Shown here one piece after another: positions 22,901 through 35,763 of a stretch of 64,000 nucleotides of DNA. Origin of the DNA: Kappaphycus alvarezii (lineage: Eukaryota > Rhodophyta > Florideophyceae > Gigartinales > Solieriaceae); assembly GCA_002205965.3 (NCBI GenBank), contig NADL03000451.1:2232001-2296000 (forward strand), given 5' to 3'. The notes under the pieces were generated by a model. The model made no database searches, was not told the DNA's origin, and saw only the letters and a program-made list of their open reading frames with translations. The stretch's first letter is position 1; every line of letters starts with the position of its first letter. A program made the translations under genes and the position numbers.

Positions 22901-25263
22901 ATCCCATTCTACCGCCCTAGCCCCACCTACCTTTTACTGCTCCAGTGACTGCAAGAGTTTTAATTTATTCTACCAATGCTATCGTTTCCTGTCTCATTTT
23001 TTTTGCTGCTCACAACCCTTAGGCTCTTCCCTACCGCGAAAAATCCTGGAAAAAGTGATAACTCATATTTCTATACAGTTCTAAAATGTGTCTAGACAAA
23101 GTCAAGCGTTTCATCTGTTGGTGTACACCTCTCTCGACTCTTCCAGATTCGAATATCTGCCACCACCCTCATCCTAGTTGTCGCTCTCCATTACTACTTC
23201 CTGCAGTAGTTCCTCCATTGGGACCTGCTCGACTCAATTTTTCTCCTCGAGTTGAGCTCAGCACAACACTTCAAAATTTTGTAAAATCCTTAATAGTACT
23301 AAGAAAATGTATTTTAATTTATTAAACAGTTCTAAATTTTGTCATATCAGTAATATGATTGATTGCGTATGGAACTAACATGCCCTCAGCGATACTTTAT
23401 TCTACTATGAATCTTGAAAGTTTTAATAAAAATATAAGGGTATCTTCAGAGAGACTATGTTGTTTTGCGATTATGCAAGAAATTTCAATTTAGAGGGAAT
23501 TGCGAAGGCTTTTTCCGGGACAGTAGTTTCGTATGCGAAAATGGTTTATAAACATAATAAATGATGCCAATAACAGGTTACAACTGTAGAAGATCCTGTA
23601 CTTATACTTTTCATAGTTATCCTTTCATTTTGATGCTAAAGTAAAAGTTCTATATCTTGATTATGATATCATGAATTATTCTCATCACTTTGTCGACACC
23701 CCAGACTATTTTCGGGTTTCAAGATTTACCTGATTAATAATAGCCATTTAACGTAGCAATTAATTTAATTTGGTTACAAAGTCGAGATCACAACCGAGAT
23801 AGTAGGATATAAATGTTTCAGAAGAATTCTACTATCTGGAAAAGCTCTTTTCCACGAGTTGCGGAACTGTCCCAAATGATTGCATAATTTTATGTCTTTT
23901 CTGAAATCATCTAGCCCAGTCAGAGTCGTAGTATGCGCAGACAAACCTGCACTGATTCAGTATTTAATGATTTTATATGGTGAAGAATTATCTAGCTGTG
24001 GAAAGGGAAGTATTGGAGGTCCATAGCGACGGAGTATTCAAGGCTTACATGTCGAAAAGATTAATTTTTGCCGTTTGGCTCGCTTTCTTAGTTGAAGGAA
24101 ACAGAAAAATTCGAAAATGGAGAGTTTTTGAGAATTATCTGTATCTTTGCATCGACATGTAGAGAGGTACTGTATTGAAATGCTCTTATTCCTCTGTTAT
24201 TTCATTTGAAGCCCAAATAAAATACTAATGTGAGATATAATATTCTTTCAAAACTAAAATATTTTGATTATTTACATTGATAGTTAAATATGTCAGACAA
24301 GTAACGATAGCGTAAATAATGTTTTCCATGGATACTCGAGTGGCTATAAAATAAAGCTCTGAAACAGTCGGAGTTATTTTCTGTTTTATTTACGGTCCCA
24401 GGCAGTGAAAATATAGGATAATGTGAACGAAACATTAGCTAATCAATATTATTTTATTCAATTCGATTATCTCCGTAATAAATCTTTGAAATGGCCTGGT
24501 AACTGTCCTGTGGGGCAGGCAAAATCCTATTTCGCAAAATTGAAGTTCATTTATACTTACCGAATTTAAGTAGCCTTTAAAACATACAATTAGTCCCTCT
24601 AAACATATTTTTGTTTAAAAATATAGCAGTGCTGCTCTAAAATCTTCATATTATCGAAGCTAGTTATTAAAATGAGGTATTGGTAGATATTTCAATACAA
24701 ATCGTGGTGTTTGGGCTATTTCTTTGCCTATTGCTTTATAAATTGTATCAGATGGCTGAATGAGAAAGAAAATAGAGGGTTTTTATGTTCTTACGATCCA
24801 AAATGGCGTCTACAAAATACCGAACGACAAAATACTAAGCAGATATGGCCTGTGGGAGAAGCTTAAAAGATTCTGGACCAGGCCAAACAAAATAAAGACA
24901 CAGTATTTTGCAAATGATGGCAGGTTTTAAGTCTTTTATCTACTTCATTTTTTAATAATGTGTACTCTTGACAAAATATTCGTATTATGGACTCTGAAGC
25001 ATCAAAAATGCATCTTCGCTGCACCAGTGAGCCAAGCCAGAAAAATAAAAACAAATCCTTGTCTACGAAAAATCTTCCTATTAATTTCGATCTGCCTGAT
25101 ATTAATCGCGAACTGACAACTGTTTAGAGTTTCAAGTTATTTTATCTACTTCGTATTTGGACGGAGTCGTTTAACACAGCATATTGTGTCAGAGTGTTTA
25201 ATCCTTTCATAGATGAACCAGTTTCGATTCGACTTAGGTACAGTAAGCTAGTCATAAAAATAA
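19961..25263. other. 5-kb AT-rich stretch, no recognised gene
   Basis: Small frames occur at 20506-20769 (+, 87 codons with CDECSSE), 21687-21987 on both strands, and 23086-23325 (+), but none has a family signature I know. The stretch is AT-rich with many homopolymer runs and looks like old, decayed non-coding DNA. Confidence 0.45.
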
Positions 25264-25721
25264 TGTCGTGGTTGATAAAGCCACCCACAATATACGTTGT
25301 CAAGCCATCAATGATGTAATTTCTGTTTAGGCTCCCCGTTTTTGTTGACAATTCTTTTTCGAGCTTCCACTATCTTAGTGAAGCTTAGTTTTCACTCTAC
25401 TACCCTTTGTCTTCATGCTTAGCTACGTATAAATTCCTTTTTTGAGCTCCAACTATCGGAGTTAAGCGTCCTTTCTACTCTAGTATCCCTTGTTTATTTA
25501 CTTTGCTAAGTAGAAAAAGGGTTTAAATTTCTATGTTTCACAAGCCCAAGGTCTCCTACAGATATCGAGTTGTCAACTTTAATATATTTAGTTTTTTGTC
25601 TATTATTCCGCTCAAAAAAAATACGGCGGTTTGACCGAGTAGCTGCTTGAATCATCTATCAGGTTCAAAAATTTCTATTCAATTATTCAAATGAAAACAT
25701 ACGGGCTCTGTTATCCTGTTA
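25264..25721 (+). repeat. Left LTR of the old copia-like element
   Basis: 458 bp, starting TGTCGTGGTTGAT and ending at a TGTTATCC block. It aligns with 30875-31252 over its whole length at low identity. Confidence 0.55.
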
Positions 25722-25989
25722 ATTACAAATTTAAGATCATTGAGCTCATTTACATTATCAAAATTCCACTCAAACCACTTAAACCACCCCTACTGCCGTT
25801 TTGCCGCTGTTCTAGTCGCTGTCTACCTCTTGAGTCACCATCCGACTCATCGTTCACCGCTGAACCGCTCGCCTATACATTTTCGCCTATCGCCGCCCGA
25901 CTCAATACGCGAAAAACTATTTATTGGAAAGAGTTTGGTTTCCTTAGTTCTGTTAGACAGATCACCAATAATTCCGTGCCTGCCAGAAA

Positions 25990-27340
25990 TATATCCCGGC
26001 CCATGGCTGACACTAAAACTGATTAGTCGTGTATGGAAGTTTTGAAAAAGGTCTCGGAACGACCCCCGTGTTATCGTCGAAGCCACTACTGTCACCCGCT
26101 CTACCGACTGCCGCGCTCCCTCATCTTGATAGACTGCTCCGATTACTCTACCGAGAAGGTCCCTCTTGTTGAGAACGAGGCTGATTATGCAGGCCAGACT
26201 CTCCTTCCCAGCTCCCCAGCTCGCGATGTATTAATTGACCTCAACACTTCTCCTTCAGAATCTGGAGCCCCAATCCTTTCCAGTACTTCTCCTAACGCGC
26301 CAACCAGGTCGCTGGTCCCTCCGCACCTATTCTAACCCAAGTTCACGCCCATCAGATACCTTCCCTACCACTCCCAGCCTGCGCCCCAGACAACCAGCCT
26401 TGCAGGTAACTCCGATACCAGCACCCCCCGCACCGGAAGACCAACCCCTCGCACCCCTCACCCAAGCTCTCCGCTCCCTCATCGTTCCGCTCCAACGTGC
26501 TCGCGCACACTCACCCCTTCCAACCCCGGGCAAAAATCGCGTTCCTCAAATCTAGTTCACCCGCCCCCTTGTTACCACCCTTCGTTCGTTATATGAACAG
26601 GTGAACACCACGCCGTATAGCGTCGCGAACTCTTCAGTGCGAGAAAGGAACTGGAAAACGTTCCGCTGTACTGCTTTTGAAACTGGTTGTAGTAATTGCG
26701 AACTGAAATTTCACTAGGACTCTGATTCCAACAAGCGAAACGTACAGAGACCGTTGGAACGAAGTTACTTACACTATCGACCATGTAACTGTTGGTTCTG
26801 GAGCCAACACTACCTAAGAATCCACTAAAACAGTACACCTCATCGCCACCGACTTCTCTACTTACAGGGCCAGTTAGCCAATTTTTCCTATTACTTTGCG
26901 GGAAGAAACGAAAAAAAAGAAAAACGAAGAAATAAAAAACAGTTAATTCAAAAAGAACTCAAAAGAACTCAAAAGAACTACAAGAATTTAAAAAAACTCA
27001 GAGCTCAAAACTCAGCAACATATCATCTAAAGAACTGATTCTCGTGAAACATTTTACGCTGTACATTCTCCCTCAATGTGCTCCCGACGCTATTACACCA
27101 GAACTGTAAAAGTCTAATTACAATACAGTACGCCCCAAATTCACAGAAATTCCCCTTTGTCCCTCCCACATAGCGCCAAAATTCTCAATACCAAGACTTT
27201 CGATTTCACACCTTCTTCTTTTTCTCTTTTTAATAGTGCCTGTATCGACTATGGCGCCAAAATCTGTAATGGGACAAAAAAAAAGCGGCAGCATGCCGCA
27301 AGAGTGCTGGACGCCAGATATCTTCTAACCAATCAAATAC
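25990..27340 (+). mobile_element. Gag-like and leader region of the old element
   Basis: Proline/serine-rich frames (26033-26335 and 26235-26555) and a later stretch containing VANSSVRERNW lie where gag is expected. There is no decisive motif, and the assignment rests on position between the left LTR and the protease-like region. A short run of AAGAACTCAA repeats lies at 26945-26985. Confidence 0.35.
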
Positions 27341-28660
27341 AGTCTTTCGCGTCCGAGGCGGAACTTTTGCTGCCATAGGGACTCTTCCAGTTGGCGTACT
27401 GTGTTCTGATCATTCCTTTATAGAAATAAATGTAGATATCATCGCTGCGGAAATATCTATTTTGCTAGGCCTTGATGTGCCGTACAACGAAAAAATATTG
27501 GCTGATAAAGTAGAAAACGTACTTTTGAGTATGCATTACCGTGCGTCACTGCCACTTATTCCAAAATATGGACATTTGTACCTGGATTGGGACTACGATT
27601 CTGTCTTTTTCTTTCAGCGTCACATAAGTGGTCTTCACTACCAATTTTTCATCTATCCAACCCAAAGGTCCGTAACATCATAGCTAAGGTAAATCAAGAT
27701 AGGATAACTCCCGGAACAAAATGATTTCCACAACAAATCAGGTATTTTTGTAAGATATGCCAGCATTTCTCGCCAAAGCCCCAGAAATTCGACGTCTCCT
27801 ACCCAGATGGTATCGTGTTCAACTCGAGGTTTAGGTATATTTTTGATAAAAAATATCCCAAACCCTCATGTTACTACATGTCCAAAATTTCCTGAGACCC
27901 ACCCTTCACGTTATGGATCTTAATACCAATATTTCTGCAGCCCACTTCCTACAATGAGAATCGGTTGAAGGTATGTAGTAGACTTTCCTTTAATTTAAGA
28001 GCACATTTTACACAGGTTACCCTGACACTGACGGTGAAGACCAAGGCTCCGTCTTCATCTTGACTCGCTTTTAACTCATTAAGGCAATGGAACGTATCAA
28101 ACATGATCTTTCAGGTGTTGAAAGCCATAATTCCCTTCGGGTAGAAAAAAATACCATGACCTTCTGTGCAGAATCTACCTCAAATTCTCACTTGAATATC
28201 AACAGCTGGCCTCTCATGTCATTCTTTCCCTTTCCGTCAAAGCTATGAACGACAATATTAATGCAAATTTATTGTTCCCCCACCGGTTTTCTTCGGCACC
28301 CTCACTAGTTTCTTTCCTTCAATTCTTTCCTCCACAATCAGACAAAGAGAATGCGCACCTTATCGCTTGCAGGGGCAAAAATAGAATCTATTACCACCCG
28401 ACTTCTCTTTAAATGTCACTTTTGTCAAATCTTCCTTTCTACTCTAACATTAACTTCGAACCAGGTCAAGAAGTGCTGACGTATCGTGAAAAGAAGCACA
28501 TCAACTAGCTTGGACCATATAAAATCTTACTTATTGACGGTGAAAAGCCGTAATTGATAAAGATGAAACGGAAACACAGTTTTCGGTGATAAATCTTCGT
28601 TCAAAAAGAAAACTAGACCATCTTTTATCCGCGGGTCACATATTCACTACAATATTGCAC
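27341..28660 (+). mobile_element. Protease and integrase remains of the old element
   Basis: The protease-like part ends in ISILLGLDVP, followed by the GHLYLDWDYDSVFFFQ and HYQFF-type block that leads into the integrase zinc-binding region of this family. Further on come an integrase core remnant (about 27790-28200), a KAMND...VPP...FFG-like block (about 28240-28300) and a C-terminal GPYKILLIDGE block (about 28515-28550). The region is heavily broken. Confidence 0.6.
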
Positions 28661-28879
28661 TCCATGCCAGCACCCTTCTTTCATATATCACTCGAGAATT
28701 TTTCTGTCTACTTCTTGGAGACTCTCTATCCTAAGGATCGTCCCAGACACCTCTCACAGTTTCTGCACGCGTGAAGTGGATAAATAAAAGTTTTCCTGGA
28801 TCATAAAGTCTAGAGTACGATTTAGAAGTTAGATCTTCTAAAGAATGCTAACATTTAAATATTTTATTCGTCCAGACCA

Positions 28880-30150
28880 CTAGAAAAATTGACGCAGACA
28901 TACCCGCATTCAAAGCTCGATTCGTTGTAGAAAAGGACTGTGACAATGGTAAAGACCAATTGGTTCATAACTCTACCAATTTGATACAGTATTCGACCTG
29001 GGTGATCTCTTCACTCAGGGAGATTCACAAATTCTGCAATTGGGACACTTATTTCAGTCAGAGTTCCTTTATTCTTCTTAAGTCCTTTGCTGGAATGTCT
29101 ACTTAAGACCCCATCTGGTGCGACTCCAAGATGAAAAGATTCCCGAATTACTCAAGCCATTCTGTGGTTTACTGAATTCGACACTATTGGGATAACACAA
29201 TGGTTGCATAGTTTAGAGAATATCTCGTCATTTTACCATCCTTGAGCGATATGTCGCTCTCGTCCTCCTTTAATTCCGATGGATTACAAGGACTGATAGT
29301 TTTCAACGTTTAGGATACAATATTCTGTGGAATTGAGGCTTTTTTCGTCTCTCAAGACAAATGCCTGAACTTCTTGTTACAAGGAATCCCTACTTAGACA
29401 GAATCAAGTTTTCGGTGTTCTTTTTTATACCATGACCAGTCGTATCTTCCTCTTCCAAAGATCATAGGTCTCAAATCTTTCCACTCTTTCTGAAAGATCG
29501 TCTTTTCATGTCTACCGCTCTCGTCGTGCAAATATTTATTGGCAATATGTCGCCTAGATATTTCTTGTGTCTTCGCTTTGGCCGCTCAGGTTACTGACTG
29601 TAAATTTAATTCAGAAAAATCTCATATTTGAGCAAACTTTTCACGCACCTTCGGATAGTCCAGGTACATCTCTGTCATACTTTTCCTTTGATACCAACTC
29701 CCTCCGAACCACTGTCTAGTCAGATACAGCTTTTTAAAATAACAAATATCTCACATTTCAGCTAAATTGTTTTTATTCCCCTCATGGATTATTCAGAAAT
29801 GTGCCATATACGCCCAAATTTCTCCATCAATAGAAGCCATCGCGTTGTTCGCTCCGTGCTAGCACCTGAAGTTCTAGCCTTCATGGATGCATTCAATTTT
29901 GCGTGTACACTTCGAATGAATCTCCATTCATTTATTCGCCGAGATATTCCGTTGGATTTTCTTACAGATTTGAAGTCACTATTCGACCTTGTAGCGAAAT
30001 GCTCTAAGGCGGCTGGAAAAAATCATAATTGACATCACTTTAGTCAAAGATGCGTACAATACAAAGTATATCTCCAATACGCACGCACTGTCCACAACCC
30101 AGCTAAGCCTTCTTCAGGTTAAATCGCTGCTTCGGATCGACTACTATCCG
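28880..30150 (+). mobile_element. Reverse transcriptase and RNase H remains of the old element
   Basis: The reverse transcriptase is recognised from FVVEKDCDNGKDQLVHNST (about 28921-28980) and RLDISCVFALAAQVTD (about 29550-29600). The RNase H is recognised from RSHRVVRSVLAPEVLAFMDA (about 29835-29895) and IPLDFLTDLKSLFDLV (about 29945-29995). This is a known copia-like Pol type. The region is heavily broken. Confidence 0.65.
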
Positions 30151-30874
30151 AGTAACCCAACCTTTTCCGTTTCTGCTTCAGAAATGGGTTGTTTGTTAAA
30201 CTCAAATCTATATCCCTTAAGAGTTTCACGACCGGAATACTGTGGAGTTTTAATCATTTCTCAGGTGACCTAGTGTCGATTTGAATCCGGTTGAAATATA
30301 ATGAATTAGAACTGGGCTAGGGGCGCCTTGCGGAGGCTTACTGGGAAGAGCATGGGAGCTTCAGATGGTTAGAGAGACAGGGGTTGGGAGCTAGAGAGTG
30401 TGAACGTTACAGGACAGGTGAGAGTTCAGTGGTGGCTTGGTTGATACCTTTTACTAGAGGGCCAACCTCTACAATAAAGCTTGTATAGAACTCTAGACAT
30501 GTAGTACTATTTCTACTGTAGTGGGCCAGAGTAAAGGGAAACTTCAGCATAATTCTAGTTGAACTCACTAAACTTTGTAAAACGGAACCCACAAAAAAAA
30601 GCAACCAAATTGCGAAATACTCATGAAATCATAGCAAATGGACGCACAACTAGTGCTACCGCATGAATATCCTAGCTTTTACAGCATTTGTATTCTATGT
30701 GAACCCCTAAAGGCAGTATAGTAACCACCATAGAGAAATGTTAAACCAAGCAGATAACCATGAAAGTAGATGCAACTCCATAAACGTCCATACAAATGTA
30801 GCGTAAAACGCACAAATGAGTTCTGAGCAGACGCAGTTTGTTACACTGATTCAGGAAGGTAGCAATCAATACAC

Positions 30875-31252
30875 TGCGGTGGATGATATTGCCACCTACG
30901 CTATACATAGTCAAGTCATCAATGATGTAATACCCTTTGAAGCTCCCCTATTGGGTAGAAATTCCTTTCTTGAGCTCCCAACAGGGGAGAAGCCCACTAT
31001 ATACTCTAGTTTACCTTGTTGCCATACTTGGCTACATAGCAAAGCGGTATATTTTACTATTTTTCACTGGACGCTGGTCTCCTACAGACCTCGGTCTGTT
31101 GCCTTTACTCCGTATGGTTGTTTCCTTTCAGTTCCCTTCAAGGAAAAATAGATACTGCGACTCGACCGAGTGGCGGCCTGAACCAGCTATCGGTTCCACA
31201 AACTTCTAATTAACCGGTCAATTGAAAAAAAACGATCCCTGTTATCCAGACA
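30875..31252 (+). repeat. Right LTR of the old copia-like element
   Basis: 378 bp, starting TGCGGTGGATGATATTGCC and ending TGTTATCCAGACA. It is shorter than the left copy and strongly diverged from it. Confidence 0.55.
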
Positions 31253-32138
31253 AGCGTCATCGTGTTGCTTCCAGGTAGTATTAGTCCTGGAAAGTTCTCC
31301 ATACGCGTGTGAGAGATTATAAGGGAGTTGGAACTAACTTTTTGGTGTCATGAGCCACCACCCAAAGTGTATTACTGCAACTAATGGAAAGTTATTTGAA
31401 ACTGAATTGATAGTATTCAGAAATCGTTCACATGATGGTCCTGACTCCAGTGGTAGGTCATGCCAAGTTAAAGCCTAAGGTTTCTCGTTCAAACCTATAT
31501 TTACTCAAGGTCTACCGTATTTTGAGATAAACGGACTATGGTACCCGTACGGACCATGTAAACCTAAAGAAGAAGAGTATCTTTACTCATTGCTTATCTT
31601 GAGTGTGCACCAACCTAAGGACACTGCAGAAAAGCTATCATCCCTTGATAATGATAATTCGTTAAAATATTCTTGTGTTTAATTAATAAATGTGGCATAC
31701 GGGTATATTAAATGGCATATTTTAATGTCACAACTTGCACAGTAATGGGTATTAACGTAGTAAGTTCATCCCTAGTCCGGGCCGTATTCCTTTTTTTATA
31801 TGGGTTTTACGGATAAAAATCAAATCAAACTCTACACCGCAACAAAATTTCTACCTAATAAAAGGACAATGAAAATACGCACCTGATAATCCTTATTTTC
31901 TCAGATATGCGTAATCAACGATCAGTATTCTATTCAATAGAGAGGACAGTTGTCTTATTCTGGTTGATTGGCACACAGCTCATGTATTGGCGGAACACCG
32001 AAACAACTGTTCACCATTGCGGCAACCACGTCTGCCTAACTTATCCTTAAATAGCGAGGCCCCGCAACGACCACCAACAACTTTTCCACTGAGTACCGCC
32101 CACCGCATAGCTTTATTTGTCCTATATGCCCAAAACAG
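31253..32138. other. No gene seen
   Basis: Spacer between the old LTR element and Harbinger D. I see no coding motif. Its right part probably belongs to the untranslated end of Harbinger D. Confidence 0.4.
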
Positions 32139-33113
32139 ATGGGAAGAGGCAAAAGTTGGGACAATGAAGAAAATGCGGCACTTGCGAGAGCATGGATAGT
32201 GGCATCAGAAAATGCAATCGCTGGAGCTGGTCGGAAGAGAAAGATATTCTGGGAGACTTTGTTTCGTCGCTTCATCGAAAAAGGACCTGTAGCCGACCTC
32301 GTGCTAGATGGAAAGTACGGGAAACGTACAATCAAAAGCTGCAAGTCCCATTTTACCGATTTATCCGCTATAGAAATTCTTCGCTTCTCTGAGGACAAAT
32401 CAAATCCTCAAATCCGACCGGGGTGAATGACTAAAACGTGCTTTCGATGGCGGTCTCTTTACATACCGGAATGTGCAAAGGTATGGATTGCAACTACAAG
32501 GAATACTTTAATGGAAACTGGATTGGATACAATGCGTTTTGATATTGCGTGAGCATCCAAAGTGGAATTTTGATTACGGTCACTCAGCTCAAACCGGTGT
32601 AGGGCACATAGATAGGACAGGTGAGATCGTTGCTGTTGATCCCGCGAGCTTTAGCAATTTAGAAAGCACCTCAACTGATGACGATAACTCGTCACTATCG
32701 ACAATTAAAGAGCGATTCATAGTTAGTAGCAAGAATGCAAAGCTTCTTCGAAAGAGGAGCTGAGAACGCAAGCCGTTAGATCTCTTTCCCTTCCTGCGAA
32801 ACGCAAATCTGAAGCTCCGGAGGAACAAAACGCCATTGCCGTTTTCTCACGTCCAGATACGGCTGGTTTACCGGAAACAGAAGCTTTTTTCAAAGCTATT
32901 CGAACTACATATCACGCCACTGCATTGAAAAAGACTCGTTTTGCGGAGAAGGAAATTCAGTCCCTTGACAGTGACAGCACAACTCTAGGCACCACTGGTG
33001 ATTCTGTTGCACATTATGGACCAGGTTCATTGTATGTTAGCCATCAGGAAACGGATGCAGAACATGGATCCTCGCCTGATATATTAGATGATGCTGGAAA
33101 CTTTAACAGGTAA
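32139..33113 (+). pseudogene. Harbinger D accessory protein (Myb/SANT-like)
   Basis: The frame starts MGRGKSWDNEENAALARAWI, the tryptophan- and acid-rich helix of the Myb/SANT-like protein carried by plant-type PIF/Harbinger elements, continues through FWETLFRRF and KRTIKSCKSHFTDLS, then stops at 32424. The following frames supply AKVWIATTRNTLMETG (about 32475-32520), LREHPKWNFDYG (about 32545-32580) and an acidic serine-rich tail (32600-32760), which is the normal order in these proteins. At least three frame changes break it. It converges on the transposase frame at 33440-34567 (-), so the two genes belong to one element. Its likely role was helping the transposase bind element ends. Confidence 0.75.
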
Positions 33114-33439
33114 TTCTGTCATGCTCCTTCTCTGAATAAAGCATTCACGAGCTTCATAGTTATTTCTGCAAGTCTCTATTGTTCTAGTGTAACCTTTTCA
33201 TTGCAAAAAGGCAATTAGGCAGATCCATTTCGATTCGAGATATGCGAAAAGAGGTCTAGTTTCAGCGAAAAGTAGTCAGTTGAGCTCATGATACGGGTTT
33301 CATGTGAACTGACAATACTTGCCCACATACCGTTGGGAAGCGTCTTCCCGCCTCTAGACGCAACTGTAGCCGATTATGATTGCCATTTAAAGTCTTTTCC
33401 TGCCCCCAACATGCTACATGCCTCCTCTAGAAATTGAAG

Positions 33440-34567
33440 CGAAGACATTGAACTACTGTACCTATCTCGACGGCTTTGTACGACCATGTTGTGAAGTGTT
33501 ATGCTGGTTTCCATGACATTGGACATGTCTTCTTGAAACTAAAGCCGTGCCGGCTTCTTCAGTATGTGAAAACGGGCAACAGGAACACCAAACGCTCGTT
33601 CTACATCTTTTCGCACCGCTTCTTGCTGACTGGCGAACATTCTCCCCTTCTTGCAAAGGCCCTCCTTGATAGCTTTCACAAATACTTCCCCGTCCGGATA
33701 GATCCCATCTGCTAAATAGTAGAGCAGTGTACGTTCAGTGTTATTCACTTTTTAAAGTAGGGAAGGAGGTAACTCTCCTGCAATAATCTTACCAAAAGTT
33801 GGAGAACTGTCAAGTATATTGATATCATTCAAAGAACCAGGGCTACCGAAAAATGCATGCCATATCCAAAGTTCTCCGTTGCTTATTGCTTCCAGGAAAA
33901 TAATTTGATTCTTTTCCTTTCCACGGTACTGCCCTGTCCAAGCAATGGGACAGTTGTTCCACTCCCAATGCTGGCAGTCAATCGATCCGGCACAGCCCGG
34001 AAAGCCTCTCGCCGCATTGATACTCATGATTCTCTGCAGGTCAGCTTCTGTAGGTTCTCGGAGGTATTCAAGACCGAACTTTTCCACAAAAGCGTTGCCG
34101 AACTCCTTTAGAGAAAGTAAAACTGAATCTTCAGACATTTTCAAGTATTCATCAAGTGAATCTGTGGCTATACCTTATGCTAGCATTTGTAAGTAGGCAG
34201 TAATGCGCTGTAGTGGGTGGATACCTTTCTATCCCAAATTGTTGCTGCGACGTACGAATATTCCTTCACCAACAATGGCCTCTATTAATCGATTACACAC
34301 AGCACGCAGAAGGCGAAAGCGCCGCTTGAGGTCCTTTTCCCTGTACTTACGGCTATTACAAAAGTAGTCAAGATGGAGACGTTGCATTGGTTCGTCGAAA
34401 TCACGTCTTTTATTGGCCATTATTCCAACAGTCGATCCGCCGTGTTTTCGATTCTGTATCGTCGGCGCTGCACCTGGAAGTAAACCAGTAGAAATGAGAT
34501 AGGATATCGTCTCATCGTCAGAATAATCCTCTTCTTCTGTTATGGGAAACATTGGAGCATTAGGCAA
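33440..34567 (-). pseudogene. PIF/Harbinger transposase, copy D (plant-like lineage)
   Basis: A nearly complete DDE transposase (about 375 codons) reads in one unbroken frame interrupted only by stop codons: TAG at 34229-34231, TAA at 34175-34177, TAA at 33752-33754 and TAG at about 33539-33541. The catalytic residues are in view: first Asp in GSIDCQHWEW, second Asp in NDINILD, and the Glu in QEAVRKDVERAFGV. The family-typical blocks WTGQYRGKE, LWIWHAFFG, YYLADGIYP and EDMSNVMETSITLHNM are all present, with no frameshift. It is therefore recently dead compared with copies A, B and C, and it is from a different lineage, close to the ALP1/HARBI1-like plant group. Its partner gene is at 32139-33113. 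Confidence 0.9.
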
Positions 34568-34789
34568 ACGGGTATCGATCTGTTCAGAGGGTTACGGCGA
34601 ATAGAAGAGCTACGGCGTAGAGATGCAAGACGCCGATTTTTCTATCGGGATAGGAACTATTCAGAGATTTACCGCGACCAATCAGAACTGTCCGCTTGGC
34701 AGCAAATTTCCGTTTTTCCGATAGAAATAAATCACGGACTAGAGATGCCCTAACATTGTCACCAATATTAACTGTGGAATGTTTTTACT
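34568..34789. other. Upstream end region of Harbinger D
   Basis: No gene. The plus strand has an arginine-rich open stretch (about 34585-34690, RRIEELRRRDARRRFFYRD) that is probably incidental. Terminal repeats of the element were not resolved. Confidence 0.3.
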
Positions 34790-35763
34790 CATTAATTTTC
34801 TTCAATACTTGTACAGGGCCACTAAAATTGACTCATCTTGGAGCGCGAGGCAAACATCTGCATATTGCCGGCTACGACTAATCGCTGAAGCTGCACGCGT
34901 GGACCAAATGGCATAACTGAGCTTTTGATAAAGCCGGGAGGATACCTTTGCCTTACAGCTTGCGATACGGTCCGCGATGGCGGCCACATACTCGTCGACT
35001 ACCTTAGATTCGGTCTCCAACGGGCATTCTCGGGAATCGAAGGCTAGCATGACAAACTGCCAGCCGAGTTGTGGGCGTCCAGGTGAAGTATGGCCAGGAA
35101 TGGCCGCTATTTTAATCGCAAAGTCCCTCAGTCTCCGTCGTTCCGCCGCATTGGCGGCAGCGCGCGCTTCCCGGGCTCCATTGATAGGAAGCATTGTTGG
35201 AAAGGTGAGGAGACTGTGATGTGATATGAAACCAGGAGAGGGGGCGTAGGGTTTTCCGGAGAAGCATTCGGGTGGACGAGTATGTCGATAGGTCGGGCGT
35301 TCAGTCCAGGAAGTAAATACGGGACTTCGTAGTGGACGCCAGCTCCCGCGGCTTTGAAAAGCTATTTGCTGAGCACTTTTGCCACTGCTTCGTGGCGGTC
35401 CTTCCAACCGAGACCTTTGTTACACAGATCAGCAGCATGGTCGCCGAGGTGGTCCATAGGCGTCTTGCATTCCGCGCAAAGGAGCGGGGCAGTTTCGTCG
35501 AAGACGGGAACTCCTAAGTGGCGACGCAGCATCACCGACCACACATCATCGTATGTGTGGGTGACCACAGACGGATGGGCAGTGAGGAATGCCGCAGAAA
35601 GGGTATCCAGAAAAGCGTTACAGCGGATGCGTTGAAGAATTTCGTGTTCAGAGTGCGAGGAGGGGTTCGGGAATTGCGACCAATCATCATGCAATAGGAG
35701 TATTTGCGGGTTTACGCTTAAAGAAATTGTGAAATAAATTTCACTATGTTGTGTCTTTATCAT
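34790..35763 (-). mobile_element. R2-type LINE 3' part with restriction-like endonuclease
   Basis: Reading leftward, the first frame (35763-35362) ends with the region after the reverse transcriptase: LRRHLGVPVFDETAPLLCAE, then the zinc motif C-x2-C with GDHAADLC, then DRHEAVAKVLSK. After a frame change the endonuclease domain follows (35407-34802): FSGKPYA, AERRRLRDFAIKIA, GWQFVMLAFDS and a helical C-terminal part with YAIWSTRAASAISRSRQ. Just past the stop the minus strand has ATGAGTAAAAA, the same tail words as in the LINE at 12.2-13.2 kb. The two copies are relatives in opposite orientation. This one lacks the reverse transcriptase and has about one frameshift, so it is a truncated but fairly well preserved copy. 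Confidence 0.8.

Larger units (their letters stand above)
25264..31252 (+). mobile_element. Old LTR retrotransposon, copia-like domain order
   Basis: Two related sequences in the same orientation, 25264-25721 and 30875-31252, bracket the remains of gag and Pol. Both begin with TG, share a GATGATGTAAT-type block, a CCGAGTRGC block and end near TGTTATCC. Between them the plus strand shows gag-like, protease, integrase, reverse transcriptase and RNase H pieces in that order. Integrase before reverse transcriptase is the Ty1/copia order. The LTRs are strongly diverged and the interior has very many breaks (more than a dozen), so the insertion is ancient. No matching target duplication remains. 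Confidence 0.65.

Noticed and set aside
32036-32398. A 120-codon minus-strand frame.
   Set aside because: It is opposite the Myb/SANT-like frame of Harbinger D, which has clear family wording.
33440-34567. Reading the TAA/TAG stops of the Harbinger D transposase as sense codons (an altered genetic code).
   Set aside because: The stops fall where relatives, as I remember them, have Tyr or Trp rather than Gln, TGA stops also break neighbouring relics, and the F-box gene ends in TAA. Ordinary decay explains it.
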